A stretch of DNA of 64,000 bases from Serratia nevei. GTDB taxonomy: Bacteria > Pseudomonadota > Gammaproteobacteria > Enterobacterales > Enterobacteriaceae. The notes beneath the pieces are model-generated. The model was not told where the DNA came from and did no database searches. It was given only the letters and a program-made list of their open reading frames with translations. The position numbers and the translations under genes were made by a program. Positions 25,347-39,809 of the stretch are shown here, piece by piece. The stretch covers positions 5,281,070 through 5,345,069 of the forward strand of contig NZ_CP149940.1 of NCBI RefSeq assembly GCF_037948395.1. The letters are read 5' to 3'. The stretch's first letter is position 1; each line of letters opens with the position of its first letter.

Positions 25347-26810
25347 ATGCTCAGTCTGGAGACGCTCGATCTGCTGCTGGCGATCACCGAAGGCGAGATG
25401 ATCGAGGAGATGATCGTCGGCATGCTGGCGGCGCCGCAGCTGTCGGTGTTCTTTAAAAAGTTTCCGGCCATTCGCCGGGCGCTGGATCGCGATCTGCCAC
25501 GCTGGAAACTGCAGCTCAAGGAGCGTCTGCAGGAGGCCATGGTGCCGCCGGCGCTGGCGCAGGAATTTTACCGCTACCAACAGTGCCAGCTGGAGAATAA
25601 CACCCAGTTCTATCACAACCTCAACGACACGATGGAGCTGCTGCGCCAGCTGGTCTCGCCGTTTTATGAACAGGCGCGCGCGCTGGTGGACGCCGCCGAT
25701 CTGCCCAATCATCCGCTGGACGACAGCTTCCAAACCCTATTCTTGCAGCGCTGGCGCATCAGCCTGACGCTGCAGGCCACCATGCTGCACCACCAGCTGC
25801 TGGAACAAGAGCGCGAGCAGCTGATGGCGGAACTGCAGGAGCGCCTGGCGCTGAGCGGCGCGCTGGAGCCGCTGCTGTCGGAAAACGACACCGCCGCCGG
25901 CAGGCTGTGGGACATGAGCAAAGGCCAGCTGCAGCGCGGTGATTACCAACGGCTGGTGGAGTACGGCAACTTTTTGCAGCAGCAGCCAGAGCTGAAAAAG
26001 CTGGCGCAGCAGCTGGGCCGCAGCTATCAGGCCAAGGCAGTGCAGCAACAGGACGCGCAGCCCGAACCGTTCAGGGTCATGGTACAGGTGCCGGCCACGC
26101 TGCCGGAAGAAGTGAGCGGCATTCATCAAAGCGATGACATCCTGCGCCTGCTGCCGCCGGAGCTGGCGACGCTGGGGATTGAAGAGCTGGAGTTCGAGTT
26201 TTATCGCCGCCTGTTGGAAAAGCGGCTGCTGAGCTACCGCCTGCAGGGCGACGTCTGGCAGGAACAGATCCTGATCCGCCAGGTCACCCACCAGCAGCAG
26301 GATCAACAGCCGCGCGGGCCGTTTATCGTCTGCGTGGACACCTCAGGATCGATGGGCGGCTTCAACGAACAGTGCGCCAAGGCGTTCTGCCTGGCGCTGC
26401 TGCGCATTGCGCTGGCGGACAACCGCCGCTGCTACATCATGCTGTTCGCCAACCAGATCGTGCATTACGAACTCACCGCCGCCAGCGGCATCGAACAGGC
26501 GGTGCGCTTTCTCGGCCAGCAGTTTCGCGGCGGCACCGATCTGGCGGCCTGCCTGAACGCCACCGTCACCAAAATGGCGGAAAGCGGCTGGTTCGACGCC
26601 GATGCGGTGATCATTTCCGATTTTATCGCCCAGCGATTGCCGGAGGAGGTAATAAAGAAGGTAAAACAGCAGCAGCAAAGCCACCAGCAGCGTTTCCATG
26701 CGGTGGCGATGTCCGCCTACGGCAAACCCGGCATCATGCGCATCTTCGATCATATCTGGCGCTTTGATACCGGGCTGAAAAGCCGTTTGATGCGCCGCTG
26801 GCGGCGCTAG
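25347..26810 (+). CDS. viaA: VWA-domain partner protein ViaA
   Basis: ViaA is the partner of RavA. The 487-aa protein (E. coli 483) has a helical N-terminal region and a C-terminal von Willebrand A domain with an intact MIDAS motif DTSGSMGG near residue 330 and the downstream GGTDLAAC. Stop and start are 2 bp apart, so ravA-viaA form one transcription unit. The genes converge with asnA; only 6 bp separate the stops. Confidence 0.95.
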   Translation: MLSLETLDLLLAITEGEMIEEMIVGMLAAPQLSVFFKKFPAIRRALDRDLPRWKLQLKERLQEAMVPPALAQEFYRYQQCQLENNTQFYHNLNDTMELLRQLVSPFYEQARALVDAADLPNHPLDDSFQTLFLQRWRISLTLQATMLHHQLLEQEREQLMAELQERLALSGALEPLLSENDTAAGRLWDMSKGQLQRGDYQRLVEYGNFLQQQPELKKLAQQLGRSYQAKAVQQQDAQPEPFRVMVQVPATLPEEVSGIHQSDDILRLLPPELATLGIEELEFEFYRRLLEKRLLSYRLQGDVWQEQILIRQVTHQQQDQQPRGPFIVCVDTSGSMGGFNEQCAKAFCLALLRIALADNRRCYIMLFANQIVHYELTAASGIEQAVRFLGQQFRGGTDLAACLNATVTKMAESGWFDADAVIISDFIAQRLPEEVIKKVKQQQQSHQQRFHAVAMSAYGKPGIMRIFDHIWRFDTGLKSRLMRRWRR

Positions 26811-26816
26811 GCAGGA

Positions 26817-27809
26817 TCAGAGCAGGCCTTCGACCGCCCCGCGCACTTCCGGCGACCACACGCCGCACTGCACCTGGCCGATATGCGACAGTTGCAACAG
26901 CAGCATCACCAAACGCGACTGGCCGATACCGCCGCCGATGGTCTGTGGCATATCGCCGCGCAACAACGACTGGTGCCACTCCAGCTTCATGCGCTCTTCG
27001 TCACCGGTCAGCGCCAGCTGATGTTTCAGCGCGGCGGCGTCGACGCGGATGCCCATAGAGGACAGCTCGAAAGCGTCCTGCAGCACCGGGTTCCACACCA
27101 CGATGTCGCCGTTCAGGCCCGCCAGGCCATCCGCCGCCGGCGTGGTCCAGTCATCATAATCCGGCGCCCGCACATCGTGCGATTTGCCGTGCGACAGCTT
27201 ACCGCCGATGCCGATCAGGAATACCGCGCCCAGCTCTTTGGCGATCGCCCGCTCGCGCCCTTTGGCGTCCAGATCCGGGTAGCGCTGCAGCAGGGTTTCG
27301 CTGTGCACAAAGTGGATCTGTTCCGGCAGGAACGGAGTCAGACCATGCTCGCGGCTGACTTCCGCCTCCGTCGCCTTGATGGCGGCGTAAATGCTGCGCA
27401 CGGTGCTTTTCAGGTAGTCCAGGCTGCGCTCACCATCACCCATTACCCGCTCCCAATCCCACTGATCGACGTACACCGAGTGGATAGGCGTCAGGCGATC
27501 TTCATCCGGGCGCAGCGCCTTCATATGGGTGTACAGGCCTTCGCCAGCGCCGAAATCGTAACTACCCAGGGTTTTGCGTTTCCATTTCGCCAGTGAATGC
27601 ACCACTTCGAAGGTGGCGTCCGGCAGGGTTTTGACCTTAACCTGCACCGCTTTCTCGCTGCCGGAGAGGTTATCCTGCGTGCCATCGCCCAAACGGCTGA
27701 GGATCGGGGCCTGCACTTCGATCAGACCGAGCTGTTGCTCCAGCTGGCGGGAGAAGAAGGATTTGACCTGGCTGATTTGTTGTTGTTTTTGGATAAACTG
27801 TTTTTTCAT
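26817..27809 (-). CDS. asnA: aspartate--ammonia ligase (asparagine synthetase A)
   Basis: AsnA makes asparagine from aspartate, ammonia and ATP. The 330-aa sequence equals E. coli in length and has the class II synthetase-like fold; [22 protein letters not shown] and the C-terminal [14 protein letters not shown] are recognisable. It is divergent from asnC, its regulator, across 155 bp, and in E. coli is activated by AsnC when asparagine is scarce. Confidence 0.97.
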   Translation of the reverse strand: MKKQFIQKQQQISQVKSFFSRQLEQQLGLIEVQAPILSRLGDGTQDNLSGSEKAVQVKVKTLPDATFEVVHSLAKWKRKTLGSYDFGAGEGLYTHMKALRPDEDRLTPIHSVYVDQWDWERVMGDGERSLDYLKSTVRSIYAAIKATEAEVSREHGLTPFLPEQIHFVHSETLLQRYPDLDAKGRERAIAKELGAVFLIGIGGKLSHGKSHDVRAPDYDDWTTPAADGLAGLNGDIVVWNPVLQDAFELSSMGIRVDAAALKHQLALTGDEERMKLEWHQSLLRGDMPQTIGGGIGQSRLVMLLLQLSHIGQVQCGVWSPEVRGAVEGLL

Positions 27810-27964
27810 TGCCGTATCTCTTGTAAACCTGTCTCTGTTGCCATCGATTAAGCAACAAAATGATACGCCAATTCAATATCCACTAATCAATATTGCCTTT
27901 TCACTTTTAATCGTTCATTTTTACCCGGACAGAATTCAACAATCGTTAATTAATGGGGGATTAA

Positions 27965-28426
27965 ATGGCGGAAATTTATCAGATCGATAATCTCGATCGC
28001 GGCATCCTCAACGCACTGATGGACAACGCGCGCACACCGTACGCCGAACTGGCGAAAAACTTCGCCGTCAGCCCCGGCACCATTCATGTGCGGGTAGAGA
28101 AGATGAAACAGGCCGGGATCATCACCGGCGCGCGCATCGACGTCAGCCCCAAACAGCTGGGCTATGACGTGTGCTGCTTTATCGGCATCATATTAAAGAG
28201 CGCCAAAGACTATCCTTCGGCGCTGAAGAAGCTGGAAAGCCTGGAAGAAGTGGTGGAAGCCTATTACACCACCGGCCACTACAGCGTCTTTATCAAGGTG
28301 ATGTGCCGATCGATCGACGCGCTGCAACAGGTACTTATCAACAAGATCCAGACCATCGACGAGATCCAGTCTACCGAAACGCTGATCTCGCTGCAGAACC
28401 CCATTATGCGCACCATCGTGCCGTAA
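27965..28426 (+). CDS. asnC: Lrp/AsnC-family regulator AsnC
   Basis: AsnC activates asnA and represses its own gene. The 153-aa protein has an N-terminal helix-turn-helix (LDRGILNALMDNARTPYAEL, then KNFAVSPGTIHVRVEKM) and a C-terminal RAM domain that binds asparagine. E. coli AsnC has 152 aa. It lies between asnA and mioC beside oriC. Confidence 0.96.
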   Translation: MAEIYQIDNLDRGILNALMDNARTPYAELAKNFAVSPGTIHVRVEKMKQAGIITGARIDVSPKQLGYDVCCFIGIILKSAKDYPSALKKLESLEEVVEAYYTTGHYSVFIKVMCRSIDALQQVLINKIQTIDEIQSTETLISLQNPIMRTIVP

Positions 28427-28448
28427 CCCGCCAAATTGCATACCCACA

Positions 28449-28457
28449 TTATCCACA
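28449..28457 (+). promoter_or_regulatory. DnaA box in the mioC promoter
   Basis: TTATCCACA is a perfect DnaA box 70 bp upstream of mioC. In E. coli DnaA represses mioC at this site, limiting transcription that would enter oriC. Confidence 0.85.
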
Positions 28458-28526
28458 GGTAGATCCCAGCCGATTCACAGCGTACAATGCAGCCACTTTG
28501 AGTGAGAAGGTTGGGATCGTTGGTTC

Positions 28527-28967
28527 ATGGCAGACATTACTCTGATCAGTGGCAGTACGCTTGGCAGCGCCGAATACGTGGCTGAACATTTGGCTGAAAA
28601 GCTGGAAGACGCGGGTTTCTCTACCGAGATGCTGCACGGCCCTGAACTGGATGAGCTGCCGTTGACCGGTCGCTGGCTGGTGGTCTCTTCCACGCACGGC
28701 GCCGGCGAACTGCCGGATAACCTTCAGCCGTTGCTGGAGCAGATCGCCGAACAACAGCCGGATCTTTCCGAGGTGCAGTTCGGCGCCGTCGGTTTGGGCA
28801 GTTCGGAATACGACACCTTCTGCGGTGCGATCAAACAGATCGACGATCTGTTGATCGCCAGAGGCGCGAAAAGGATCGGCGATCGTCTCGAGATCGACGT
28901 GACCGAACATGAAATTCCCGAGGATCCGGCCGAGGAATGGGTAAAAAACTGGATTAATCTACTCTAA
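28527..28967 (+). CDS. mioC: flavodoxin-like protein MioC
   Basis: MioC is an FMN-binding flavodoxin-fold protein implicated in biotin synthase activity in vitro in E. coli. The 146-aa sequence has the phosphate-binding loop SGSTLGSAEY at residues 8-17 and the flavin loop SSTHGAGELPDN near residue 55. It reads directly into oriC, a conserved feature of enterobacteria. Confidence 0.96.
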   Translation: MADITLISGSTLGSAEYVAEHLAEKLEDAGFSTEMLHGPELDELPLTGRWLVVSSTHGAGELPDNLQPLLEQIAEQQPDLSEVQFGAVGLGSSEYDTFCGAIKQIDDLLIARGAKRIGDRLEIDVTEHEIPEDPAEEWVKNWINLL

Positions 28968-28974
28968 TTCGCCT

Positions 28975-29260
28975 AAAGATCGTGCGAACGATTGTGGATA
29001 ACTATACTTAAAAGCAGGGTAAAAGCCGTAGTTATCCCAATAACAACCGTAGTGCGCTTTTTGTCCTGTGCATAACAAGCCTTTTAGATCCCAGCTTATC
29101 TGTGTCGGGATCACCGATCATTCACAGCAAACGATCCTCCTTAATCTGCTGATCTTCATCGTGAATAGTCACTTATCCACAGAGGATCGCGATCCTAATA
29201 AGAGATCTAATAAAGAGATCTTTAAATAAAAAAGATCTTCTTTTAATTACCGACGATCCT
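28975..29260. other. chromosomal replication origin oriC
   Basis: This is a complete enterobacterial oriC between mioC and mnmG. DnaA boxes, read from the mioC side, are R4 TGTGGATAA (28993-29001), an R3-like TTATCCCAA (29032-29040), an R2-like TGTGCATAA (29067-29075), an R5-like TTATCTGTG (29096-29104) and R1 TTATCCACA (29173-29181). Next to R1 on the mnmG side are three AT-rich 13-mers. I count 12 Dam sites (GATC) between 28978 and 29258, which explains SeqA sequestration. DnaA loaded at R1 opens the 13-mers for DnaB loading. Confidence 0.97.
29195..29237. repeat. oriC DNA-unwinding element, three 13-mers
   Basis: On the minus strand the copies are R GATCTCTTATTAG (29195-29207), M GATCTCTTTATTA (29208-29220) and L GATCTTTTTTATT (29225-29237). 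R and M abut; L is offset by 4 bp. Each begins with a Dam site. Confidence 0.93.
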
Positions 29261-29348
29261 GACCACTTGGTCGATCGTCTAAACTTGAGTAGAATCCCCC
29301 ACCCCAGGGCAAATAACGATCGTTCGCAATACGGCGAGGTGCAGTTCC

Positions 29349-31238
29349 ATGTTTTATCCAGATCAATTTGACGTCATCATCATCGGTGGTGGCCATGCAG
29401 GGACCGAGGCCGCCATGGCCGCGGCACGCATGGGACGTCAGACTTTATTATTGACACACAATATCGATACGCTGGGACAGATGTCCTGCAACCCGGCGAT
29501 TGGCGGTATTGGTAAAGGGCATCTGGTTAAGGAAATTGATGCACTCGGCGGCCTGATGGCCACGGCGATCGACCATGCCGGCATCCAGTTTAGGATACTA
29601 AACGCCAGCAAAGGCCCGGCCGTTCGCGCCACGCGCGCTCAGGCGGATCGCGTACTGTATCGCCAGGCGATCCGTACCGCGTTGGAGAACCAACCCAACC
29701 TGATGATCTTCCAACAACCCGTTGAGGATCTGATCGTCGAAAACGATCGCGTAGTGGGCGCCGTCACCCAAATGGGCCTGAAATTCCGCGCCAAGGCGGT
29801 GGTATTGACCGTCGGCACTTTCCTGGACGGTAAGATCCATATTGGCCTGGAGAATTACAGCGGCGGCCGCGCCGGGGATCCTCCTTCAATCTCGCTGTCG
29901 CAGCGCCTGCGAGAACTGCCGCTGCGCGTTAACCGCTTGAAAACCGGTACGCCGCCGCGCATCGACGCTCGCACTATCGATTTCAGCGTACTGGCGCCAC
30001 AACACGGCGATACGCCGGTGCCGGTATTCTCGTTCTTGGGCGATGCTAGCCAGCACCCGGAACAAATGGCGTGCTACATCACCCATACCAATGAAAAAAC
30101 CCATGACGTGATCCGCAATAACCTCGATCGCAGCCCGATGTATGCCGGGATCATCGAAGGGATCGGCCCACGTTACTGCCCGTCGATCGAAGACAAGGTC
30201 ATGCGCTTTGCCGATCGCAACGCGCACCAGATCTTCCTCGAACCGGAAGGCCTGACCAGCAACGAGATTTACCCTAACGGGATCTCCACCAGCCTGCCGT
30301 TCGACGTGCAGATGCAGATCGTCCGTTCGATGGAAGGCATGCAGAACGCGCGTATTATTCGCCCTGGTTACGCCATCGAGTACGATTTCTTCGATCCGCG
30401 CGATTTGAAGCCGACGCTGGAAAGCAAATTCATTCAGGGGCTGTTCTTCGCCGGCCAGATCAACGGCACTACCGGGTATGAAGAAGCCGCTGCGCAGGGC
30501 CTGCTGGCCGGTTTGAACGCCGGGCGCTTCGCCGACGAACAGGAAGGCTGGGCGCCACGTCGCGATCAGGCTTATCTGGGCGTGCTGGTGGACGATCTCA
30601 GCACCCTCGGCACCAAAGAACCGTACCGGATGTTTACCTCACGCGCCGAGTATCGTCTGATGCTGCGCGAAGACAACGCCGATCTCCGCCTGACGGAAAA
30701 AGGCCGTGAACTGGGCCTGGTGGACGATGTGCGTTGGGCGCGTTACAGCGAGAAGCTGGAGCGAATCGAACGCGAACGTCAGCGCCTGCGCGACATCTGG
30801 ATGCACCCGCACGCCGAGAACGTCGAACAGGTCAATGCGCTGCTGAAAGCGCCGTTGTCGCGCGAAGCGAACGGCGAAGAGCTGCTGCGCCGCCCTGAGA
30901 TGGATTACGCGCAGTTGACCGGCACCGACGTCTTCGCGCCGCCGCTGGACGACGTACAAGCTGCCGAACAGGTCGAGATCCAGGTCAAATACGAAGGCTA
31001 CATCGCTCGCCAGCAGGAAGAGATCGAAAAACAGCAGCGCAACGAGAATACCGTGCTGCCGTTGGATCTCGATTACCGTCAGGTTTCGGGGCTGTCGAAC
31101 GAGGTGATCGCCAAGCTGAACGATCACAAACCGAACTCCATCGGCCAGGCTTCGCGTATCTCCGGCATTACGCCGGCGGCGATCTCGATTTTGCTGATCT
31201 GGCTGAAAAAGCAGGGACTGCTGCGCCGCAGCGCATAA
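29349..31238 (+). CDS. mnmG: tRNA uridine 5-carboxymethylaminomethyl modification enzyme MnmG
   Basis: MnmG (GidA) works with MnmE to install cmnm5 on wobble U34 of tRNAs. The 629-aa length equals E. coli. The FAD-binding Rossmann motif [12 protein letters not shown] lies at residues 10-21, followed by the GidA signature [13 protein letters not shown] and the C-terminal helical MnmE-binding domain. The ATG at 29349 follows a GAGGTG ribosome-binding site. Its promoter lies at the unwinding-element side of oriC, and mnmG transcription away from oriC is thought to aid initiation. Confidence 0.98.
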   Translation: MFYPDQFDVIIIGGGHAGTEAAMAAARMGRQTLLLTHNIDTLGQMSCNPAIGGIGKGHLVKEIDALGGLMATAIDHAGIQFRILNASKGPAVRATRAQADRVLYRQAIRTALENQPNLMIFQQPVEDLIVENDRVVGAVTQMGLKFRAKAVVLTVGTFLDGKIHIGLENYSGGRAGDPPSISLSQRLRELPLRVNRLKTGTPPRIDARTIDFSVLAPQHGDTPVPVFSFLGDASQHPEQMACYITHTNEKTHDVIRNNLDRSPMYAGIIEGIGPRYCPSIEDKVMRFADRNAHQIFLEPEGLTSNEIYPNGISTSLPFDVQMQIVRSMEGMQNARIIRPGYAIEYDFFDPRDLKPTLESKFIQGLFFAGQINGTTGYEEAAAQGLLAGLNAGRFADEQEGWAPRRDQAYLGVLVDDLSTLGTKEPYRMFTSRAEYRLMLREDNADLRLTEKGRELGLVDDVRWARYSEKLERIERERQRLRDIWMHPHAENVEQVNALLKAPLSREANGEELLRRPEMDYAQLTGTDVFAPPLDDVQAAEQVEIQVKYEGYIARQQEEIEKQQRNENTVLPLDLDYRQVSGLSNEVIAKLNDHKPNSIGQASRISGITPAAISILLIWLKKQGLLRRSA

Positions 31239-31376
31239 ATCTCGCATCCAGGCGGCCGTTTGTTCATCCCGTAGCCAAACGGCCGCTGACATCACTTGCG
31301 CCCTGAATTATCATAGTCGCCTCATTGCGCCAGCTAACCATCCGCTGGTCGTTCAGCGCCTGCCAGAGGATCCGTT

Positions 31377-31997
31377 GTGCAAAAAAAATTAGACTCGCTG
31401 CTTGCGGCAGCAGGCATTGAGCTGCCCGATCAGCAGAAACAGCAGCTGCTGGGCTATGTCGGCATGCTGGATAAATGGAACAAGGCTTATAACCTCACGT
31501 CGGTGCGCGATCCGCAGCAAATGCTGGTGCGCCACATCCTCGACAGCATCGTGGTCAACCCGCATCTGCAGGGCTCGCGTTTTATCGATGTCGGCACTGG
31601 CCCCGGGTTGCCGGGCATTCCGCTGGCGATCGTGCGCCCGGACGCGCATTTCACGCTGCTCGACAGCCTGGGCAAGCGCGTGCGTTTCCTGCGTCAGGTG
31701 CAGCATGAGCTGGGCCTGAACAATATCGAGCCGGTGCAGAGCCGCGTTGAGGAGTTTCCGGCCGAGCCACCGTTCGACGGCGTGATCAGCCGCGCGTTCG
31801 CTTCGCTGCAGGATATGCTGTCCTGGTGCCATCATCTGCCGGCGAAAGGGCAGGGGCGTTTTTACGCGTTGAAAGGCGTGCGCCCGGATGAAGAGCTGAC
31901 GCAGCTGCCTGCAGGCGTTAGCCTGGAGTCTATCGTGCGGCTGCAGGTGCCTGAACTGGAAGGCGAACGCCATCTGGTGATTCTTAAGGCAAACTGA
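31377..31997 (+). CDS. rsmG: 16S rRNA (guanine527-N7)-methyltransferase RsmG
   Basis: RsmG (GidB) methylates G527 of 16S rRNA; loss gives low-level streptomycin resistance in E. coli. The 206-aa sequence has the SAM-binding motif [15 protein letters not shown] near residue 75 and the family N-terminal helix. The start is a GTG at 31377 with AGAGGA six bases upstream. It lies 138 bp after mnmG on the same strand. Confidence 0.97.
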   Translation: MQKKLDSLLAAAGIELPDQQKQQLLGYVGMLDKWNKAYNLTSVRDPQQMLVRHILDSIVVNPHLQGSRFIDVGTGPGLPGIPLAIVRPDAHFTLLDSLGKRVRFLRQVQHELGLNNIEPVQSRVEEFPAEPPFDGVISRAFASLQDMLSWCHHLPAKGQGRFYALKGVRPDEELTQLPAGVSLESIVRLQVPELEGERHLVILKAN

Positions 31998-32636
31998 GTT
32001 TGCTTTTGATCAAACAAGCGTGAATTAAAGGCAGTACCAGGCAGAAAGATAAGCAGGCTAATTAGTTGGCCGCTTTTTTTAGTTAATTTACTTCCTATTA
32101 ACACAAAAAACGCGGCTAATTAGCGACAATAGAGTAATTGCATTTGGAAATAGTCACGTTAGCAATCATGTGCGAAAGATTGGCGTTTGCTGCTAATGTT
32201 AATTGGCTGTTGGAATATTGCCCCGCTGCTTGTCAATAAAAGGTTTTCATCGGGTATACGGATTGTTTTTGAACAGTTAACTGATAATGTTTTGATTTAT
32301 ATAATCTTTTGATCGCTCAAATTGCTAAAGACGGTTTGGTTGACCATCGGCTATAAATCAGGAAGGGACATTACTGTGATCGGCTTCGCGTTTCTAAACG
32401 CAACGCTGGAATAATCAGACAATTAAATGCGCCCTATTATTCCGACCGTTTTCTTGTGAAAATAGGCTGGAATAGGGAAATTTAAATAATTGTTCACCTT
32501 TTCGCTACTTATCGATTGAATTCGTTGGTATGCCCCGTATAATTTGCTCGTTTTTTGCTGCTTGACTCAGGACAGCAAAAACAGTTGTATACGTCACTCA
32601 GCATACCCCCTCTGGGGTACGGAGAGAACAAACGTC
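31998..32636 (+). promoter_or_regulatory. rsmG-atpI intergenic region with atp promoter
   Basis: This 639-bp gap contains no supportable gene. A possible rsmG terminator (AGC-A-GGC paired with GCCGCT, then T7) lies at 32052-32080. A sigma-70 promoter for the atp operon is visible: -35 TTGAAT (32516-32521), 16-bp spacer, -10 TATAAT (32538-32543). The leader then has a short hairpin TACCCC...GGGGTA just before the atpI ribosome-binding site. The interior is AT-rich and otherwise featureless. Confidence 0.7.
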
Positions 32637-33020
32637 ATGTCTGTGTCCCTTTACAGCGGGAAAGTCGCACGCAAACTGCTGTTTTTGCAGTTAATGACTT
32701 TTGTTCTGATCAGCGTTGCTTTCTGGCTGAAAAGCCCGGAATGGAGCGCTTCGGCGCTGGCAGGCGGTCTCGCCGCCTGGTTGCCGAGTGCAATGTTTAT
32801 GCTGTTTGCCTTGCGCCATCAGGCGCAAACGCCGGCGCCCGGTAGGGTTGCCTGGTCGTTCGCCATCGGCGAGGGGCTAAAGGTCGTGATCACCATCGTT
32901 TTGCTGATCGTGGCGCTGGGGGTGTTCAAGGCGGAGTTTATACCGCTTGGCCTGACCTATTTAGCGGTGTTAGTGGTGCAGATAGTGGCACCGGCCGTGA
33001 TTAACAGTTACCGAACTTAA
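32637..33020 (+). CDS. atpI: ATP synthase accessory protein I
   Basis: AtpI is a small membrane protein that assists c-ring assembly and is not part of the final enzyme. The 127-aa product has four predicted membrane helices and the family segment RHQAQTPAPGRVAWSFAIGE. The ATG at 32637 (MSVSLYSGKVARKLL) matches E. coli; the frame extends upstream to 32544 but that part overlaps the promoter. It is the first gene of atpIBEFHAGDC. Confidence 0.95.
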   Translation: MSVSLYSGKVARKLLFLQLMTFVLISVAFWLKSPEWSASALAGGLAAWLPSAMFMLFALRHQAQTPAPGRVAWSFAIGEGLKVVITIVLLIVALGVFKAEFIPLGLTYLAVLVVQIVAPAVINSYRT

Positions 33021-33024
33021 CTAA

Positions 33025-33822
<798 letters not shown>

Positions 33823-33853
33823 TTTTCTTAAAACACTTGCACTTTTAAACTGA

Positions 33854-34639
<786 letters not shown>

Positions 34640-34653
34640 GGAGGGAGGGGCTG

Positions 34654-35187
34654 ATGTCTGAATTTGTAACTGTAGCTCGCCCCTACGCCAAAGCAGCTTT
34701 TGACTTTGCCGTTGAGCACCAAAGCGTAGAGCGCTGGCAGGAAATGCTGGCGTTTGCGGCTGAAGTCACTCGCAATGAACAGATTTCTGAACTGCTGTCT
34801 GGCGCGGTCGCGCCAGAAACGCTGTCCAAGACGTTCATCGCGGTTTGTGGCGATCGGCTCGACGAACATGGCCAGAACTTTATCCGTGTAATGGCCGAAA
34901 ATGGACGTTTACTGGTTCTTCCTGCCGTGCTGCAGCAGTTCATCGAACTGCGCGCCTCGCTGGAATCCACCGTCGAAGTCGAAGTGCTCTCTGCGAGCGC
35001 GCTGAGCGACGAACAGCAGGCGAAAATCGCCGCTGCGATGGAAAAACGTCTGTCACGCAAAGTTAAGCTGAATTGCAAAATTGACAAGTCTGTACTGGCC
35101 GGCATCGTTGTTCGCGCCGGCGATATGGTGATTGATGGCAGCGTTCGCGGTCGTCTTGAACGCCTGACAGACGTCTTGCAGTCTTAA
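34654..35187 (+). CDS. atpH: F0F1 ATP synthase subunit delta
   Basis: Delta (OSCP-type) connects the peripheral stalk to the top of F1. The 177-aa sequence opens [20 protein letters not shown] and ends with the conserved region [20 protein letters not shown]. An AAGGAGGGAGG ribosome-binding site precedes it, 14 bp after atpF. Confidence 0.97.
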   Translation: MSEFVTVARPYAKAAFDFAVEHQSVERWQEMLAFAAEVTRNEQISELLSGAVAPETLSKTFIAVCGDRLDEHGQNFIRVMAENGRLLVLPAVLQQFIELRASLESTVEVEVLSASALSDEQQAKIAAAMEKRLSRKVKLNCKIDKSVLAGIVVRAGDMVIDGSVRGRLERLTDVLQS

Positions 35188-35199
35188 GGGGACTGGAGC

Positions 35200-36741
35200 A
35201 TGCAACTGAATTCCACCGAAATCAGCGAACTGATCAAGCAGCGCATTGCTCAGTTCAATGTAGTGAGCGAAGCTCACAATGAAGGTACTATCGTTTCCGT
35301 CAGCGACGGGATCATCCGCGTACACGGCCTGGCCGAAGTTATGCAGGGCGAAATGATCGCGCTGCCTGGCAACCGTTACGCAATCGCATTGAACCTGGAG
35401 CGCGACTCCGTAGGTGCCGTGGTTATGGGTCCGTACGCGGATCTGGCCGAAGGCATGAAGGTTAAATGCACCGGCCGTATCCTGGAAGTTCCAGTCGGTC
35501 GTGGTCTGCTGGGCCGCGTAGTTAACACCCTGGGCGCACCAATCGACGGCAAAGGCCCGATTGAGAACGACGGCTTCTCTCCGGTAGAAGCTATCGCGCC
35601 AGGCGTTATCGAGCGTCAGTCCGTTGATCAGCCGGTTCAGACTGGCTACAAATCCGTTGACGCCATGATTCCAATCGGCCGTGGCCAGCGTGAGCTGGTG
35701 ATCGGTGACCGTCAGACCGGTAAAACCGCGCTGGCGATCGATGCGATCATCAACCAACGCGACTCCGGCATCAAATGCGTTTACGTGGCTATCGGCCAGA
35801 AAGCGTCCACCATCGCTAACGTGGTGCGCAAACTGGAAGAACACGGCGCACTGGCCAACACCATCGTGGTGGTGGCGACCGCTTCCGAATCCGCTGCACT
35901 GCAATACCTGGCGCCATACGCCGGTTGCGCAATGGGCGAATATTTCCGTGACCGCGGTGAAGATGCGCTGATCGTGTACGATGACCTGTCCAAACAGGCC
36001 GTTGCTTACCGCCAGATTTCCCTGCTGCTTCGTCGTCCGCCAGGTCGTGAAGCTTACCCAGGCGACGTATTCTACCTGCACTCCCGCTTGCTGGAGCGTG
36101 CAGCGCGCGTTAACGCCGAATACGTTGAAGCCTTCACCAAAGGTGAAGTTAAAGGCCAAACCGGTTCACTGACCGCTCTGCCGATCATTGAAACCCAGGC
36201 GGGTGACGTTTCCGCGTTCGTTCCGACCAACGTAATCTCGATTACCGATGGTCAGATCTTCCTGGAATCCAACCTGTTCAACTCCGGTATTCGTCCGGCA
36301 GTTAACCCGGGTATCTCCGTATCCCGTGTTGGTGGCGCCGCGCAGACCAAGATCATGAAGAAACTGTCCGGTGGTATCCGTACCGCGCTGGCGCAGTATC
36401 GTGAATTGGCTGCGTTCTCCCAGTTCGCCTCCGATCTGGACGACGCGACCCGCAAACAGCTGAGCCACGGTCAGAAAGTGACCGAGCTGCTGAAACAGAA
36501 ACAGTATGCGCCGATGTCGGTTGCACAACAGTCTCTGGTGCTGTTTGCCGCAGAACGCGGTTACCTGAACGACGTCGAAGTCGCCAAAGTGGTGAGCTTC
36601 GAAGCCGCGCTGGTCGCCTATGCGGACCGCGAGCACGCCGAACTGCTGAACCACATCAACCAAACTGGCAACTTCAATGATGAGATCGAGGGCAAGTTGA
36701 AAGACATCCTCGAGACCTTCAAGAAAACCCAGTCCTGGTAA
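35200..36741 (+). CDS. atpA: F0F1 ATP synthase subunit alpha
   Basis: Alpha is the regulatory nucleotide-binding subunit of F1. The 513-aa length equals E. coli. Walker [11 protein letters not shown] lies near residue 170, and the ATP synthase signature [14 protein letters not shown] near residue 365. Codon choice looks biased to optimal codons (CTG, GGT, CGT), as expected for high expression. Confidence 0.98.
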   Translation: MQLNSTEISELIKQRIAQFNVVSEAHNEGTIVSVSDGIIRVHGLAEVMQGEMIALPGNRYAIALNLERDSVGAVVMGPYADLAEGMKVKCTGRILEVPVGRGLLGRVVNTLGAPIDGKGPIENDGFSPVEAIAPGVIERQSVDQPVQTGYKSVDAMIPIGRGQRELVIGDRQTGKTALAIDAIINQRDSGIKCVYVAIGQKASTIANVVRKLEEHGALANTIVVVATASESAALQYLAPYAGCAMGEYFRDRGEDALIVYDDLSKQAVAYRQISLLLRRPPGREAYPGDVFYLHSRLLERAARVNAEYVEAFTKGEVKGQTGSLTALPIIETQAGDVSAFVPTNVISITDGQIFLESNLFNSGIRPAVNPGISVSRVGGAAQTKIMKKLSGGIRTALAQYRELAAFSQFASDLDDATRKQLSHGQKVTELLKQKQYAPMSVAQQSLVLFAAERGYLNDVEVAKVVSFEAALVAYADREHAELLNHINQTGNFNDEIEGKLKDILETFKKTQSW

Positions 36742-36800
36742 CGCCGAACGGTCCTGCTGTTGAAAGACAGCAGGCCGTCTGGCACTGAGGAGAAGCAGAG

Positions 36801-37664
36801 ATGGCCGGCGCAAAAGAGATACGTAGTAAGATCGCTAGCGTGCAAAACACGCAAAAGATCACTAAAGCGATGGAAATGGTCGCCGCCTCCAAAATGCGTA
36901 AATCGCAGGATCGCATGGCGGCCAGCCGTCCTTATGCAGAGACCATGCGCAAAGTGATTGGTCACCTTGCGTTAGGGAATCTGGAGTACAAGCACCCGTA
37001 CCTGGATGAGCGTGACGTTAAGCGCGTCGGGTATCTGGTGGTGTCTACTGACCGTGGTCTCTGCGGCGGCTTGAACATCAACCTGTTCAAAAAGCTGCTG
37101 GCGGAGATGAAAGCCTGGTCCGAAAAAGGCGTCGAAACCGATTTGGCGCTGATTGGCTCTAAAGCGGCCTCTTTCTTTGGTTCCGTGGGCGGCAACGTGG
37201 TTGCCCAGGTGACCGGCATGGGGGACAAACCTTCCCTGTCGGATCTGATCGGGCCGGTGAAAGTGATGCTGCAGGCCTACGACGAAGGTCGTTTGGACAA
37301 GCTGTACATTGTCAGCAACAAATTTGTTAATACGATGTCCCAAGAGCCACAGGTGCTTCAGCTGCTGCCGTTACCGCCAGCCGATGACGAAGAGCTGAAG
37401 AAAACGCCTTGGGATTACCTGTATGAACCCGATCCAAAAGTGCTGCTTGATACCTTGCTGCGCCGATATGTGGAGTCGCAGGTTTATCAGGGCGTCGTGG
37501 AAAACCTGGCCAGCGAGCAGGCCGCACGAATGGTCGCGATGAAAGCCGCAACCGATAACGGCGGTAGCCTGATCAAAGAGCTGCAGTTGGTATACAACAA
37601 GGCGCGTCAGGCCAGCATCACTCAGGAACTCACCGAGATCGTTTCGGGAGCCTCCGCGGTTTAA
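36801..37664 (+). CDS. atpG: F0F1 ATP synthase subunit gamma
   Basis: Gamma is the rotating central shaft. The 287-aa protein has the N-terminal coiled-coil helix ([20 protein letters not shown]) and the C-terminal helix ([20 protein letters not shown]), which together form the axle. A 59-bp gap after atpA contains a weak hairpin. Confidence 0.98.
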   Translation: MAGAKEIRSKIASVQNTQKITKAMEMVAASKMRKSQDRMAASRPYAETMRKVIGHLALGNLEYKHPYLDERDVKRVGYLVVSTDRGLCGGLNINLFKKLLAEMKAWSEKGVETDLALIGSKAASFFGSVGGNVVAQVTGMGDKPSLSDLIGPVKVMLQAYDEGRLDKLYIVSNKFVNTMSQEPQVLQLLPLPPADDEELKKTPWDYLYEPDPKVLLDTLLRRYVESQVYQGVVENLASEQAARMVAMKAATDNGGSLIKELQLVYNKARQASITQELTEIVSGASAV

Positions 37665-37669
37665 GCTAG

Positions 37670-39079
<1,410 letters not shown>

Positions 39080-39099
39080 CGCCTTGAGAGGAGGGTGAT

Positions 39100-39519
39100 A
39101 TGGCTATGACTTACCATCTGGATGTAGTCAGCGCGGAAAAACAGATGTTTTCCGGCCTGGTGCAGAAGATCCAGGTGACAGGCAGCGAAGGTGAACTGGG
39201 GATCTTCCCTGGCCATGCGCCGCTGCTGACTGCCATCAAGCCTGGCATGGTGCGTATTGTTAAGCAGCACGGTGAAGAAGAGTTCATCTACCTGTCCGGC
39301 GGCATCCTCGAGGTGCAGCCGAGCGTGGTTACCGTGCTGGCGGACACTGCTATCCGTGGTACTGACCTCGACGAAGCGAGAGCGTTGGAAGCTAAGCGTA
39401 AAGCTGAAGAACACATTCGCAGCTCTCATGGCGATGTCGACTATGCTCAGGCATCCGCTGAACTGGCGAAAGCGATCGCAAAACTGCGCGTTATCGAGCT
39501 CACCAGAAAAGCGATGTAA
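39100..39519 (+). CDS. atpC: F0F1 ATP synthase subunit epsilon
   Basis: Epsilon joins gamma to the c-ring and can inhibit ATP hydrolysis through its C-terminal helices. The 139-aa sequence is nearly identical to E. coli, with an N-terminal beta barrel ([15 protein letters not shown]) and the helical hairpin [20 protein letters not shown]. It is the last gene of the operon, preceded by GAGAGGAGG. Confidence 0.98.
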   Translation: MAMTYHLDVVSAEKQMFSGLVQKIQVTGSEGELGIFPGHAPLLTAIKPGMVRIVKQHGEEEFIYLSGGILEVQPSVVTVLADTAIRGTDLDEARALEAKRKAEEHIRSSHGDVDYAQASAELAKAIAKLRVIELTRKAM

Positions 39520-39550
39520 TGTTTGGGTGCCTGGCACCCAACTTTAAGAA

Positions 39551-39578
39551 AGCGGCCTATAGGGTCGCTTTTTTTTTA
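39551..39578 (+). terminator. atp operon terminator
   Basis: The stem AGCGGCC / GGTCGCT (one G-T pair) is followed by a run of nine T residues. Confidence 0.9.
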
Positions 39579-39809
39579 CTTTAAAATAAGCATTGCAGCC
39601 CGGCGGACAGTGTGGTGTATAACCCCTGATATCGGGAAATAAACGTCGCCGATCGCCGACAGTTTTTTCGTCCCGACGCCGAATTGGCCGCGATAGCGGC
39701 AGGCCAAGGCCCACGCGGTCTGCACCGGGTTCGTGCAGAGAAATATGTAGTAATATCGTCGCTAAACGGTTTTACTTTCGTCTATCAAAATGGAGTTATC
39801 AGGTTGCTT

